From contig CM073895.1 in NCBI GenBank assembly GCA_037176705.1, positions 106,404,551-106,468,550 on the forward strand: a DNA stretch of 64,000 bases, in the 5' to 3' direction. Under the pieces are notes generated by a model. That model was not told the DNA's origin. It was given only the letters and a program-made list of their open reading frames with translations, and did no database searches. Origin of the DNA: Molossus alvarezi. Lineage: Eukaryota; Chordata; Mammalia; Chiroptera; Molossidae. Below, in pieces: positions 1 to 10,967 of the stretch. The position numbers were made by a program, and so were the translations under genes. How positions within the stretch are numbered: the stretch's first letter is position 1; each line of letters starts with the position of its first letter.

Positions 1-1958
1 GTCAAAAGTGTTCATGACTGGTGTTCTTTCTGTGCAGAATAATAGAATAACATTCAGTTCAAGAGGAGAATGGAAACCTTAATACGGTTGCAGTGTCCAA
101 TGGACTGTTCAGTGGCTCCCTGTTAAAAGAACTGTGTTCCAATAGACAACCTTCTTCAAATAATATCCAAATATTGAGAAAAAGATTCTAGGGTTATACC
201 CTCTTCACACGAAATGGAACCACCACTGTTGTACTGTTTTTCAGATTACGTGTTCTTAGTACAGTTGTGGAAAGTATTGATTTAAGGAAATGTGGCTACC
301 TGACTCTTGATAGGTCCTTAGATATACTTTTCACTCTAGTTTGATTGTAGGAGAGTGTATACAAATGAAACCTATTCCAAATGAACTGTGTCAGATCTCT
401 TCACTTCAGTGGCACCAAAGTCACTTCCATAAAGCCTAGAGCGTGAGGATCCTCAAAGCATATGTTGTTTTGGTTAAGTGTTTAAGAAATGTCCATTTGT
501 AAAGGTGGAATCACACTTAAACTTCGCAGTGTAAGTTTCTTTCCCTTGTTCCAGACAAAGAGACACAAGACTTGCTGGAGCCGTCTTGGATATACTGAAC
601 TATGGGCAAAACTCTGTGAGAGCCAGGGGCCACATTCACTCAGTGGCATGTTTTTCCCTGGAAGTTAAGTACCTTTGCAGGGAAAGTGTGAACAAACATG
701 TTCTAGTCAAACAACTGTTGGAATGAATGAATATTTCCATTTGGGTTAAGTGAATGCACAGATCTTGAGTAACATGAACACTTTAACGTACATTCTCCTC
801 GTTTTATAGGGAGATCCAGTCATATCATGGAAGAACAACTAGGACAGAGCACACTTATGTGTAGAATCAAAAGTTATCCCTTTTTGTGTTCTGTGTTGTT
901 CATGGTTTCAAAGATTGGATCGTCTTGAAGCCCATTTTTGAAGGCGATACTTGGAAAAAGTTTGGTTTCTGCTGCAGCAGTTGGTTTCACATGATTCTTA
1001 CTCAGAACAGTGAACCAACGTATATCCAAGACTGAATCATTGGAAAGATTGATAACTACTGGTGTCACACATGGGCATTCCTGAAGCAGTGAAACTGAAC
1101 ACATCTAAAGTGATGTAGTTGAAACATTGGTTGTCTCCATGCAAGGAGTAAATCCATGAATTGGAAGACACTGACAATACCAAGGGTTTTTCACATTGAA
1201 CATCTCTGTGAATGAGAACAAGAGGAGTGTTTTAGAGAAAATGCACTTGTGCAGTGGACCTGGGTATCATTTCAATTACTTACACACTAACTATGCCCGG
1301 TGTGCAGGGCATACTTTACATTGGAGTGTCAAACAGTGTTGTAAGTAAATGCAGGAGTCTGCCTTCTTTCCTATGTGACCAGGAAAGACAACCTGTACTA
1401 GTTGATGAGGCAGCCTTTCCACATACTACCTTTTAGCCCTGCATATGTGTTGTTTCCCTGGAAGTGTCTATGAGTCATCTTGATATCCTGCAAAGTCTGG
1501 GCTGCAGAAATCAAACACATTGGTTAGGGCAATGTTCAGGTCATGGAAATCTATACCCTATTCAGTTCTACACACATTCTTTAAAGTTGTCACCGAATGA
1601 ATCAGTGTCATTCTTGGATCCCACATGCATTTCACTGTTTGTACCGATTTCCTCACAAAACATAAGGAGTAGATACCTGTTTTCTCCTGAGAATTCAAAG
1701 TAAACGCTTTCCATCATTGTGAAATGCTGGAATTGTACCTTGTTCTTGAATGGAAGCTCCCGAACCTATCTTTCTAATTCCCTGTGACATATTCAGCCTA
1801 TTTCTTGATAACTGACAAGTACTCAATCCCCTTATTCCACCCATTAGAACAAAAAGGGATCAATTTAAAATAGGGAGTGTCAGTCTTTGAACAATGGTCA
1901 TGGATTCACTTGTTTCAAGACTATTTCCCCGAAGAACCTATGGGAATACACTGGCATA
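1..1958. repeat. Satellite monomer M1 (plain, divergent)
   Basis: This is the first of the tandem monomers; the phase is arbitrary and set by the window start. The same opening bases (gtcaaaagtgttcatgactg) recur at 1959 and then at the start of every later monomer. M1 has no insertion: the SINE target (around 930) and the L1 target (around 1120) are both uninterrupted. It is one of the more diverged copies, with private changes such as a run of A in ctccctgttaaaagaac near 120, a one-base loss in ccctggaagtt near 660, and aaatgaaacctattcc near 365. I see no coding signal: the 76-codon minus-strand ORF at 874-1104 is frameshifted in many sister monomers. The family is unrecognised. Confidence 0.93.
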
Positions 1959-2892
1959 GTCAAAAGTGTTCATGACTGGTGTTCTTCCTGTGCAGAATAA
2001 TAGAATAACATTCAGTTCAAGAGCAGAATGGACACCTTAATACGGTTGCAGTGTCCAATGGACAGTTTAGTGGCTCCCTGTTCAAAGAACTGTGTCCAAT
2101 AGACAACCTTCTTCAAATAATATCCAAATATTGAGAAAAAGATTCTAGGGCTATACCCGCTTCACACGAAATGGAACCACCACTGTTGTACTGTTTTTCA
2201 TATTACGTGTTCTTAGTACAGTTGTGGAAAGTATTGATTTAAGGAAATGTGGCTACCTGACTCTTGATAGGTCCTTAGATATACTTTTCACTCTAGTTTG
2301 ATTGTAGGAGAGTGTATACAAACCAAACCTTTTCCAAATGAACTGTGTGAGAACTCTTCACTTCAGTGGCACCAAAGTCACTTACATAAAGCCTAGAGCG
2401 TGAGGATCCTCAAAGCATATGTTGTTTTGGTTAAGTGTTTAAGAAATGTCAATTTGTAAAGGTGGAATCACACTTAAACTTCGCAGTGTAAGTTTCTTTC
2501 CCTTGTTTCAGACAAAGACACACAAGACTTGCTGGTGCAGTCTTGGATATACTGAACTATGGGCAAAACTCTGTGAGAGCCAGGGGCCACATTCACTCAG
2601 TGGCATGTTTTTCCCTGGGAAGTTAAGTACCTTTGCAGGGAAAGTGTGAACAAACATGTTCTAGTCAAACAACTGTTGGAATGAATGAATATTTCCATTT
2701 GGGTTAAGTGAATGCACAGATCTTGAGTAACATGAACACTTTAACGTACATTCTCCTCGTTTTATAGGGAGATCCAGTCATATCATGGAAAGAACAACTA
2801 GGACAGAGCACACTTATGTGTAGAATCAAAAGTTATCCCTTTTTGTGTTCTGTGTTGTTCATGGTTTCAAAGATTGGATCGTATTGTAGCCC

Positions 2893-3145
2893 TTTTTTTT
2901 TTTGTATCCTCACCTGAGTATATTTTTCCATTTTTTGTACAGATAGAGTGGGAGGGAGAGAGAGGAAGGGAGAGAGAGAGAGAAACATCGACGTGAAGGG
3001 ACACATCGAGTGGCTGCCACCCGCACGACCAACCAGGGCCGGGGACAAACAGCAACCGAAGTACATACCCTTAGCGGGATCCAAACCCGCGTCTCTCCGG
3101 ACCGCAGGCCGACGCTCTAACCGCTGAGCCAAACTGGCCAGGGCT
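2893..3145 (-). mobile_element. tRNA-derived SINE, VES-like (bat), copy 1
   Basis: Read on the minus strand, the element starts with gccctggccagtttggctca, has a Pol III A-box-like segment (tggctcagcgg) and a B-box-like segment (gggtttggatccc), then a body ending in a long CT-rich stretch, and an 11-base A tail (poly-T on the plus strand at 2893-2903). I associate this architecture with the VES SINE family of bats. The flanks are an imperfect 11-12 bp duplication of the monomer's agcccattttt segment; sister monomers have that segment uninterrupted. SINEs of this type encode no protein and are mobilised by L1 machinery. The family name is recognition, not a search result. Confidence 0.8.
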
Positions 3146-3339
3146 CAAGCCCATTTTTGAAGGCGATACTTGGAAAAACTTTGGTTTCTGCTGTAGCAGT
3201 TGGTTTCACATGATTCTTACTCAGAACAGTGAACCAACGTATGGCCTAGACTGAATCAATGGTAAGATTGATAACTACTGGTGTCACACATGTGCATTCC
3301 TGAAGCAGTGAAACTGAACACATCTAAAGTGATGTAGTT

Positions 3340-3356
3340 GAAACATTGGTTGTCTC
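3340..3356 (+). repeat. L1 5' target-site duplication, copy 1
   Basis: The 17-bp segment gaaacattggttgtctc lies directly before the L1 and recurs after its A tail at 9193-9209 with one mismatch. Plain monomers have it once. The deduced bottom-strand nick, TTTC/AA, resembles the L1 endonuclease preference TTTT/AA. Confidence 0.88.
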
Positions 3357-4176
3357 GAATGACCGAAAAATGGCGGCGGAGTGAACGGAGCTACACATAC
3401 CGTCTCTCAGAACCAAACTGGTATTACAACTCTAACACAGACAAATCGACAGGAAAAACCAACAGAAAAGCAGTTTGGAGGACCATACAACGAGGGACAC
3501 TGACTCCATCCCGGTAGGCTTGCGAAGGCGCGAGACGGGGCTGGGAGCCCACGGTCGGCAGCTCGGCAGCGGCCTTCGCTGGGAGCAGCGCCCTCGGGTT
3601 ACACTCCCAGTCGGCTCCACAGCGCAGCCGGGACAGAGGCTAAAACAGCCACAGCCACTCACCTTGGGCTCCGGCAGAGGGAGGGCAGACTGGACTGGAG
3701 CTGTGTCGGGACACTCGGGGTTTGGAGGGCGCTCGGAGCTTTGGCTGAGTGCAGCCACTCAGGACAGTGGCCACATTGCTCCTTCCCAGGGCTCTGAGGA
3801 GAGGCAGCAGCCCCTCCCTCGGAGATCCAACCCCACCCTGTGGGCCATTGAAGTGCTAATTGAGGCTCACTAACAACTAACATCTGCCCCACCCTCGTGA
3901 AAGCCCCTTGACTGAGCACCAGACGGAGTTTTTCAATCAACTGACAACCCAAAACTCATCAATTGACCTAGACTGCTAGCTCCAGGCAAAAAGCTAGAGG
4001 ATAACAGTACGTTTCCTGGGCTGGCAACTTTAACCAGGAAAGTAAGACTTGACAGTGGTGTTCAACGTGGGTCCTCCCTCGCTCATCTAAACACAGGAGA
4101 GGGAGCCACAAACAGCAGAACACCAACACCCACAGGGAGAACTTGACAGGCTCCAAAGCCCACAGTGATAGCCAAA
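3357..4176 (+). promoter_or_regulatory. L1 5' UTR with internal promoter and YY1-type site, copy 1
   Basis: The 820-nt leader is richer in G, C and CpG than the satellite around it. At 3367-3377 it has aaaatggcggc, a close match to the YY1 consensus and about ten bases from the element's start; in human L1 a YY1 site at a similar place helps fix the transcription start. Promoter function is inferred from that family knowledge. Open frames on both strands here begin only at GTG or TTG and were not accepted as genes. Confidence 0.7.
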
Positions 4177-5058
4177 ATGGTGAAACACAGAAACAGAAGT
4201 CAAATGAAAGAGCAAGACACCTCCACCGAAGATGAGATCAATGTGGAGCAATTAGGCATGTTAACAGAGCTAGAATTCAGAGCCATGATCTTGAGGAAGT
4301 TGAACAGCATGAGTAAGGACATAGAGACACTGAAAATAAGCCAAATGGAAATTAAAAACCAACAAGAAGAGATAAAAAATGACATATCCGAAATGAAAAA
4401 CACATTGGAAGGTTTAAAAAGCAGAGTAGGGGAAGCTGAGGACCGGATCAGTGAATTAGAAGACAGGGTAGAAAAAATCAACCAATCAGAAAAACAAAAG
4501 GAAAAAACTATTAAAAAACAGGAAGACAGCTTAAGAGAACTATGGGACAACTGGAAACGGAATAATGTTCGCATCATAGGAGTCCCCGAAGAAGAAGAAA
4601 ATGAGCAAGGGATAGAGAATATATTCAAAAAAATAGTGAGAGAAAACTTCCCTAATTTGGTGAAGGAAGAAGGCATTCATGTCCAAGAAGCACAGAGAGT
4701 CCCAAGTAAGAAGAACCCAAACAGGTCCGCACCAAGACACATAGTAATTAAAATGCCACACATTAAAGACAAAGAGAGAATCCTAAAAGCAGCAAGAGAT
4801 AAGCAACAGGTTACCTACAAAGGGAACCCCATAAGGCTCTCAGCGGACTTCTCACAAGAAACACTACAGGCCAGAAGAGAATGGCATGAAGTAATCAAAG
4901 TCATGAAAAACAAGAATCTGAATCCAAGACTACTCTACCCAGCAAGGCTATCATTCAAAATAGAAGATCAAATAAAGAGCTTCCCAGACAAAAAAAGGCT
5001 AAGGGAATACATTAGCACCAAACCAGCACTGCAAGAAATGTTAAAAGGACTGCTGTAA
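4177..5058 (+). CDS. ORF1: LINE-1 ORF1p, RNA-binding chaperone, copy 1
   Basis: ORF1p is the L1 nucleic-acid chaperone that trimerises and coats L1 RNA. The frame is open for 293 codons from ATG 4177, which I chose because it sits in a strong Kozak context (A at -3, G at +4); an upstream in-frame GTG at 4165 is not needed. Residues about 35-125 are charged with heptad-like spacing (GEAEDRISELEDRVEKI at 85-101), fitting the coiled coil. VRIIGVPE at 131-138 marks the RRM, and ARREW (232-236) and YPARLSF (254-260) mark the C-terminal domain. Human ORF1p is 338 residues, so this one is shorter, mainly at the N-terminus. Copy 1 differs from the others at A185 (T elsewhere) and H195 (Q elsewhere). 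Confidence 0.93.
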   Translation: MVKHRNRSQMKEQDTSTEDEINVEQLGMLTELEFRAMILRKLNSMSKDIETLKISQMEIKNQQEEIKNDISEMKNTLEGLKSRVGEAEDRISELEDRVEKINQSEKQKEKTIKKQEDSLRELWDNWKRNNVRIIGVPEEEENEQGIENIFKKIVRENFPNLVKEEGIHVQEAQRVPSKKNPNRSAPRHIVIKMPHIKDKERILKAARDKQQVTYKGNPIRLSADFSQETLQARREWHEVIKVMKNKNLNPRLLYPARLSFKIEDQIKSFPDKKRLREYISTKPALQEMLKGLL

Positions 5059-5103
5059 TTAGCAGTAGAAATGGGAAGAAAAATAAAACCACACTAAACA
5101 AAA

Positions 5104-8100
5104 ATGGCAATAAATAAGTACATATCAATAATCACCTTAAACGTAAATGGATTGAATGCTCCCATAAAGAGACACAGAGTAGCTGATTGGATAAGAAAGC
5201 ATGACTCATCTATATGTTGTTTACAAGAGACCCACCTCTCAACAAAAGACTCACATAGGTTGAAAGTGAAGGGATGGAAAAAAATTTTCCGAGCAAATGG
5301 AAAGCAAAAAAAAGCTGGGGTAGCAATTCTCATATCTGATAAAATAGATTTCAAAATGAAGACCATAACTAGAGACAAAGACGGCCACTACATAACCTTG
5401 AAAGGATCTATCCAACAGGAAGATATAACCTTGATAAACATATATGCACCCAATATAGGAGCACCAAAATATATTAAAAATCTTCTGGAGGACTTCCAAG
5501 GAGAAATCGACAATAATACAATCATAGCAGGGGACTTCAACACCCCGTTGACAGCACTGGATAGATCCTCTAGGCAAAAAATTAGCAAGGAAACAGAGAC
5601 TCTAAATGAAGCACTAGACCAAATGGATTTAATAGATATCTACAGAGAATTACACCCCAAAACTACAGAATACACATTCTTCTCAAGTGCACATGGGACA
5701 TTCTCAAAGATAGACCACATGATAGGACACAAACTAAATCTCTACAAGTTCAAGAAGATGGAAATCATATCAAGCATCTTCTCAGATCACAATGGCATGA
5801 AACTAGAAATCAATTGCAACAAGAACATGCAAAGACATTTCAACACATGGAGGCTAAATAGCATGTTATTAAACAATGAATGGGTCACCGAGGAGATCAA
5901 GGAAGAAATTAAAAACTTCCTGGAAACCAATGAAAATGAACACACAACAACACAAAATCTATGGGATGCAGCGAAAGCAGTTCTGAGAGGGAAGTTCATA
6001 GCACTACAGGCCTACCTCAAAAAACAAGAAAAATTTCTAATTGACTGTCTAACCTCACAACTTAAAGAATTAGAAAGCAAACAAAAAGAAAACCCCAGAG
6101 CAAGTAGAAGGAAGGAAATAGTAAAGATCAGAGCAGAAATAAATGACATAGAGACCAAAACAACAATTCAAAGGATCAATGAAACAAAGAGCTGGTTTTT
6201 CGAAAAGATAAACAAGATTGATGGACCCTTAGCTAGACTCACCAAGAAACAAAGAGAGAGAACCCAAATATACAAAATCAGAAATGAAAGAGGAGAAGTA
6301 ACAACCAACACCACGGAAATACAAAAGATCGTTAACAACTACTATGAACAACTATATGGCAACAAATTCGACAATCTAAGCGAAATGGACAAATTTCTAG
6401 AAACACACAGTCTCCCAAAACTATTCCCGGAAGAGATAGAAAACTTGAACAGACCAATAACAACTAAGGAAATTGAAGAGGTAATCCAGACTCTCCCAGC
6501 AAACAAAAGCCCAGGCCCAGATGGTTTCACAGGGGAGTTTTACCGAACATTCCAAAAAGAACTAACACCCATTCTCCTCAAACTATTTCAAAAAATTCAA
6601 GAAGAAGGAAGACTTCCAAACACGTTCTATGAGGCCAGCATAATTCTAATTCTAAAACCGGAAAAAGACACTACGAAGAAAGAAAACTACAGGCCAATAT
6701 CCCTGATGAACTTAGACGCCAAAATCCTGAACAAAATATTAGCAAATCGGATCCAGAAATACATCAAGAAAATTATTCACCATGACCAAGTGGGATTCAT
6801 TCCAGGGATGCAAGGCTGGTACAATATTCGCAAATCAATAAACGTGATACACCACATAAACAAAATGAAGAATAAAAACCACATGATCATATCAATAGAT
6901 GCTGAAAAAGCATTCGACAAAATCCAGCATCCATTTCTGATAAAAACGCTCAGCAATGTAGGAATAGAGGGATCATATCTCGACATAATAAAGGCCATAT
7001 ATGAAAGACCTACAGCCAACATCATACTCAATGGGCAGAAACTAAAAACATTTCCATTAAGAACAGGAACAAGACAGGGATGTCCACTTTCGCCACTCTT
7101 ATTTTACATTGTACTGGAAGTCTTAGCCACAGCAATCAGACATGAAGAAAAAATTAAAGGGATCCAAATTGGAAAGGAGGAAGTGAAACTGTCATTATTT
7201 GCAGATGACATGATATTGTACATAGAAAACCCTAAAGACTCCATCAAAAATCTATTAGACTTAATAAATGAATTTGGCAAAGTAGCAGGATACAAAATTA
7301 ACGTCAAGAAATCGACGGCATTCTTGTACATCAATGATGAACTCACAGAAAGAGAAACTGAAAAAACAATCCCATTTACCATCGCTCCAAAAAAATTACG
7401 ATACCTAGGAATAAACTTAACCAAAGAAGTAAAGGACCTATTTGCAGAAAACTACAGGTCATTGAAAAAAGAAATAGAGGAAGATATAAAAAAGTGGAAG
7501 CACATACCCTGTTCATGGATTGGAAGAATTAACATAATTAAAATGTCCATACTACCCAAAGCAATCTATAGATTCAATGCAATCCCCATCAAAATACCAA
7601 CGACATATTTCATAGAACTAGAACAAATACTTCAAAAGTTCATATGGAACCAAAAAAGACCTCGAATAGCCACAGCAATCTTGAAAAAGAAGAACAAAGT
7701 AGGTGGGATCACAATACCAGATATCAGGTTATACTACAAAGCGACTGTAACCAAAACAGCCTGGTACTGGCACAAGAACAGGCATATAGACCAGTGGAAC
7801 AGAATTGAAAACCCAGAAATGGACCCAAGGCAATACGCTCAATTAATATTTGACAAAGGTGGCAAGAGCATACAGTGGAGTCAAGACAGCCTCTTTAATA
7901 AATGGTGTTGGGAAAATTGGACAGCTACATGCAAAAAAATGAAACTAGACCATCAACTTACACCATACACCAAAATAAACTCAAAATGGATAAAAGACTT
8001 AATTGTGACCCGTGAATCCATAAAAATTCTAGAAGAAAATGTAGGCAACAAAATTTCGGACATCATACGGAGCAGAATTTTCACTGATACATCACCTAAG

Positions 8101-8262
8101 GCAACAGAAATAAAGGAGAAAATGAACACATGGGACTACATAAAACTAAAAAGCTTCTGCACAGCAAAAGAAACAATCATCAAAATGGAAAGGCAACCCA
8201 CTGTATGGGAGAACATCATTGCCAATGATGTATCAGATAAGGGGTTAATTTCCAATATATAG
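5104..8262 (+). CDS. ORF2: LINE-1 ORF2p, endonuclease and reverse transcriptase, truncated, copy 1
   Basis: ORF2p nicks target DNA and copies L1 RNA onto the nick. The start ATG has A at -3 and G at +4. Endonuclease residues are visible: N13, E42 (LQETHL), Y114, D144 and N146 (GDFN), D204 and the SDH at 227-229. The reverse transcriptase shows SPGPDG (469-474), RPISL (530-534), catalytic D599 ([10 protein letters not shown]), QGCPLSP (658-664) and FADD (699-702) with D701/D702. The frame ends at TAG 8260-8262 after 1,052 codons, against about 1,275 in full-length L1, so the C-terminal cysteine region is lost. Private changes relative to copies 2 and 3 are M219, T353 and I855. Confidence 0.92.
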   Translation: MAINKYISIITLNVNGLNAPIKRHRVADWIRKHDSSICCLQETHLSTKDSHRLKVKGWKKIFRANGKQKKAGVAILISDKIDFKMKTITRDKDGHYITLKGSIQQEDITLINIYAPNIGAPKYIKNLLEDFQGEIDNNTIIAGDFNTPLTALDRSSRQKISKETETLNEALDQMDLIDIYRELHPKTTEYTFFSSAHGTFSKIDHMIGHKLNLYKFKKMEIISSIFSDHNGMKLEINCNKNMQRHFNTWRLNSMLLNNEWVTEEIKEEIKNFLETNENEHTTTQNLWDAAKAVLRGKFIALQAYLKKQEKFLIDCLTSQLKELESKQKENPRASRRKEIVKIRAEINDIETKTTIQRINETKSWFFEKINKIDGPLARLTKKQRERTQIYKIRNERGEVTTNTTEIQKIVNNYYEQLYGNKFDNLSEMDKFLETHSLPKLFPEEIENLNRPITTKEIEEVIQTLPANKSPGPDGFTGEFYRTFQKELTPILLKLFQKIQEEGRLPNTFYEASIILILKPEKDTTKKENYRPISLMNLDAKILNKILANRIQKYIKKIIHHDQVGFIPGMQGWYNIRKSINVIHHINKMKNKNHMIISIDAEKAFDKIQHPFLIKTLSNVGIEGSYLDIIKAIYERPTANIILNGQKLKTFPLRTGTRQGCPLSPLLFYIVLEVLATAIRHEEKIKGIQIGKEEVKLSLFADDMILYIENPKDSIKNLLDLINEFGKVAGYKINVKKSTAFLYINDELTERETEKTIPFTIAPKKLRYLGINLTKEVKDLFAENYRSLKKEIEEDIKKWKHIPCSWIGRINIIKMSILPKAIYRFNAIPIKIPTTYFIELEQILQKFIWNQKRPRIATAILKKKNKVGGITIPDIRLYYKATVTKTAWYWHKNRHIDQWNRIENPEMDPRQYAQLIFDKGGKSIQWSQDSLFNKWCWENWTATCKKMKLDHQLTPYTKINSKWIKDLIVTRESIKILEENVGNKISDIIRSRIFTDTSPKATEIKEKMNTWDYIKLKSFCTAKETIIKMERQPTVWENIIANDVSDKGLISNI

Positions 8263-8927
8263 AGAGTGCTCATACAACTCCACAAAAGGAAGACAAAGAA
8301 CCCAATTAAAAAATGGGCAGAGGAGCTGAATAGACACCTCTCCAAACAGGACATACAAATGGCCAAGAGACATATGAAGAAATGCTCAACATCACTAATC
8401 ATCAGAGAGATGCAAATTAAAACAACAATGAGGTATCACCTCACACCTGTCAGAATGGCCGCCATCAACAAATCATCAAACAACAAGTGTTGGCGAGGGT
8501 GTGGAGAAAAGGGGACTCTAATACACTGCTGGTGGGAATGCAGACTGGTGCAGCCGCTATGGAAAACAATATGGTGCTACCTCAAAAATTAAAAATTGAA
8601 ATTCCATTTGACCCAGTGATCCCACTGTTGGGAATATACCCTAAGAAGCCTGAAACACCAATCAGGAAGAATATATGTACCCCCATGTTCATAGCAGCAC
8701 TATTTACAATAGCTAAGATCTGGAAACAGCCCAAGTGTCCACCAGTAGATGAATGGATAAAAAAGCTGTGGTACATATACACAATGGAGTACTATGCAGC
8801 GGTAAGAAAGAAAGATCTCTTATCCTTTGAGACGATATGGAGGGACCTGGAAAGTATTATCCTAAGTGAAAGAAGCCAAGCAGAAAAAGACAAATACCAC
8901 ATGATCTCACTTATATACGGAATATAA
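8263..8927 (+). pseudogene. ORF2: ORF2 C-terminal remnant beyond the stop, copy 1
   Basis: Homology to the L1 ORF2 C-terminus continues in the same frame directly after the TAG and includes the cysteine-rich segment [18 protein letters not shown] from about 8488. That frame ends at TAA 8590-8592. From 8583 the family sequence ([10 protein letters not shown] onward) continues in the -1 frame to the natural end at 8925-8927, which implies loss of one base in the A-run at about 8583-8588. Both lesions occur at the same place in copies 2 and 3. No separate protein is expected from this stretch. Confidence 0.9.
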
Positions 8928-9192
8928 TGAAATAACAGTCTGAGGAATACAGTAAACCCAGACACATGGAAGTAGGGCACAGACTGACATCCCTCAGAAG
9001 AGGGGATGGGGGGTGGGGGGGTGGGAAGAGATAAACCACAGAACTTATATGCATGTATGCATGACCAATGGACATGGACAACTAAGCCGGGGACAGGGTG
9101 GAGGGGGGGGTGGGGGTGCCAATGGGGTAAAAGGTAAAATATCTGTAACAAAAATAAATAAAAAAGCTGTGGTACATATACAAAAAAAAAAA
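8928..9192 (+). other. L1 3' UTR with G-rich tracts, poly(A) signals and tail, copy 1
   Basis: Two G-run clusters (9002-9025 with runs of 4, 6, 7 and 3 G, and 9089-9116) fit the polypurine, G-quadruplex-prone tract known from mammalian L1 3' UTRs. AATAAA motifs occur at 9153-9158 and 9157-9162. The tail then carries a 25-nt stretch (9158-9182) identical to ORF2 positions 8757-8781, and the A-run ends at 9192. Confidence 0.8.
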
Positions 9193-9209
9193 GAAACATT
9201 CGTTGTCTC
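9193..9209 (+). repeat. L1 3' target-site duplication, copy 1
   Basis: This is gaaacattcgttgtctc, matching the 5' copy except for C in place of G at the ninth base. Plain monomers have G, so the change is derived, and it is present at the same place in copies 2 and 3. Confidence 0.88.
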
Positions 9210-10967
9210 CATGCAAGGAGTAAATCCATGAATTGGAAGACACTGACAATACCAAGGGTTTTTCACATTGAACATCTCTGTGAATGAGAACAAGAGGAGT
9301 GTTCTAGAGAAAATGCACTTGTGCAGTGGACCTGGGTATCCATTTCAATTACGTACACACTAACTATGCCCTGTGTGCAGGGCATACTTTACATTGGAGT
9401 GTCAAACAGTGTTGTAAGTAGATGCAGGTGTCTACCTTCTTTCCTATGTGACCAGGAAAGTCAACCTGTACTAGTTGATGAGGCAGCCTTTCCACATACT
9501 ACCTATTAGCCCAGCATATGTGTTATTTGCCTGGAAGTGTCTATGAGTCAGCTTGATATCCAGCAAAGGCTGGGCTGCAGAAATCAAACACATTGTTTAG
9601 GGCAATGTTCAGGTCATGGAAATCTATACCCTATTCAGTCCTACACACATTTTTTAAAGTTGTGAACGAATGAATCAGTGTCATTCTTGGATCCATCATA
9701 CATTTCACTGTTTGTACCGATTTCCTCAAAAAACATAAGGAGTAGATACCTGTTTTCTCCTGAGAATTCAAAGTAAACGCTTTCCATCATTGTGAAATGC
9801 TGGAATTGTACCTTGTTCATGAATGGAATCTCCCGAACCTATCTTTCTAATTCCCTGTGACCAATTCAGCCTATTTCTTGATAACTACCAAGTACTCAAT
9901 CCCCTTATTCCAGCCATTAGAACAAAAAAGGGATCAATTTAAAAGAGGGAGTGTCAGTCTTTGAACAATGGTCATGGATTCACTTGTTTCAAGACTATTT
10001 CCCCGAAGAACCTATGGGAATACACTGGCATAGTCAAAAGTGTTCATGACTGGTGTTCTTTCTGTGCAGAATAATAGAATAACATTCAGTTCAAGAGCAG
10101 AATGGAAACCTTAATACGGTTGCAGTGTCCAATGGACAGTTTAGTGGCTCCCTGTTCAAAGAACTGTGTCCAATAGACAACCTTCTTCAAATAATATCCA
10201 AATATTGAGAAAAAGATTCTAGGGCTATACCCGCTTCACACGAAATGGAACCACCACTGTTGTACTGTTTTTCATATTACGTGTTCTTAGTACAGTTGTG
10301 GAAAGTATTGATTTAAGGAAATGTGGCTACCTGACTCTTGATAGGTCCTTAGATATACTTTTCACTCTAGTTTGATTGTAGGAGAGTGTATACAAACCAA
10401 ACCTTTTCCAAATGAACTGTGTGAGAACTCTTCACTTCAGTGGCACCAAAGTCACTTACATAAAGCCTAGAGCGTGAGGATCCTCAAAGCATATGTTGTT
10501 TTGGTTAAGTGTTTAAGAAATGTCAATTTGTAAAGGTGGAATCACACTGAAACTTCGCAGTGTAAGTTTCTTTCCCTTGTTCCAGACAAAGAGACACAAG
10601 ACTTGCTGGTGCAGTCTTGGATATACTGAACTATGGGCAAAACTCTGTGAGAGCCAGGGGCCACATTCACTCAGTGGCATGTTTTTCCCTGGGAAGTTAA
10701 GTACCTTTGCAGGGAAAGTGTGAACAAACATGTTCTAGTCAAACAACTGTTGGAATGAATGAATATTTCCATTTGGGTTAAGGGAATGCACAGATCTTGA
10801 GTAACATGAACACTTTAACGTACATTCTCCTCGTTTTATAGGGAGATCCAGTCATATCATGGAAAGAACAACTAGGACAGAGCACACTTATGTGTAGAAT
10901 CAAAAGTTATCCCTTTTTGTGTTCTGTGTTGTTCATGGTTTCAAAGATTGGATCGTATTGTAGCCCA

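Larger units (their letters stand above)
3357..9192 (+). mobile_element. Full-length LINE-1 retrotransposon, copy 1
   Basis: This 5,836-bp L1 has, in order, an 820-nt 5' UTR, ORF1 (4177-5058), a 45-nt spacer, a damaged ORF2 (5104-8927) and a 265-nt 3' UTR with G-rich tracts, AATAAA motifs and a short A tail. It is bounded by a 17-bp target-site duplication. The insertion position in the monomer is the same as in the other three L1 copies of the window, and the ORF2 stop and deletion are shared with both other complete copies. These copies therefore descend from one insertion by duplication of the satellite unit, not by repeated retrotransposition. ORF1 is intact but ORF2 is truncated, so the element is probably not autonomous. 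Confidence 0.95.
1959..10032. repeat. Composite monomer M2 (satellite + SINE + L1)
   Basis: This 8,074-bp unit is one satellite monomer split by a minus-strand SINE (2893-3145) and a plus-strand L1 (3357-9192); removing both leaves about 1.96 kb. Its 5' part belongs to subfamily A, recognised by aatggacagtttag instead of aatggactgttcag and by gtgtccaata instead of gtgttccaata. It is the most diverged of the composite units: the SINE poly-T is 11 long, the A between gccc and the poly-T is missing, the L1 5' UTR has ccgtctctcag where the others have ccgtctcccag, and ORF1 and ORF2 carry private substitutions. Confidence 0.93.

Noticed and set aside
874..1104. 76-codon minus-strand frame recurring in several plain monomers
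   Set aside because: A two-base loss and a stop disrupt it in M8-M13 and M16-M21, and substitutions between copies show no protein-level constraint.
3050..3145. tRNA gene on the minus strand
   Set aside because: The A- and B-box-like sequences belong to the tRNA-derived head of the SINE; there is no complete cloverleaf, and an A tail and target duplication mark it as a retroposon.
3432..3758. 108-codon antisense open frame in the L1 5' UTR, considered as an analogue of primate L1 ORF0
   Set aside because: The frame starts at GTG, the only internal ATG leaves about 25 codons, and nothing in it resembles ORF0. Position alone is not enough.
3475..3873. 132-codon plus-strand open frame in the L1 5' UTR, repeated in all copies
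   Set aside because: It begins at TTG, not ATG, has no recognisable protein features, and lies in a GC-rich leader where stops are rare by chance.
4200..8402. Minus-strand open frames of 60-158 codons across L1 ORF1 and ORF2
   Set aside because: They are shadows of the A-rich sense coding strand, lack family features, and appear identically in each L1 copy only because the L1s are duplicates.
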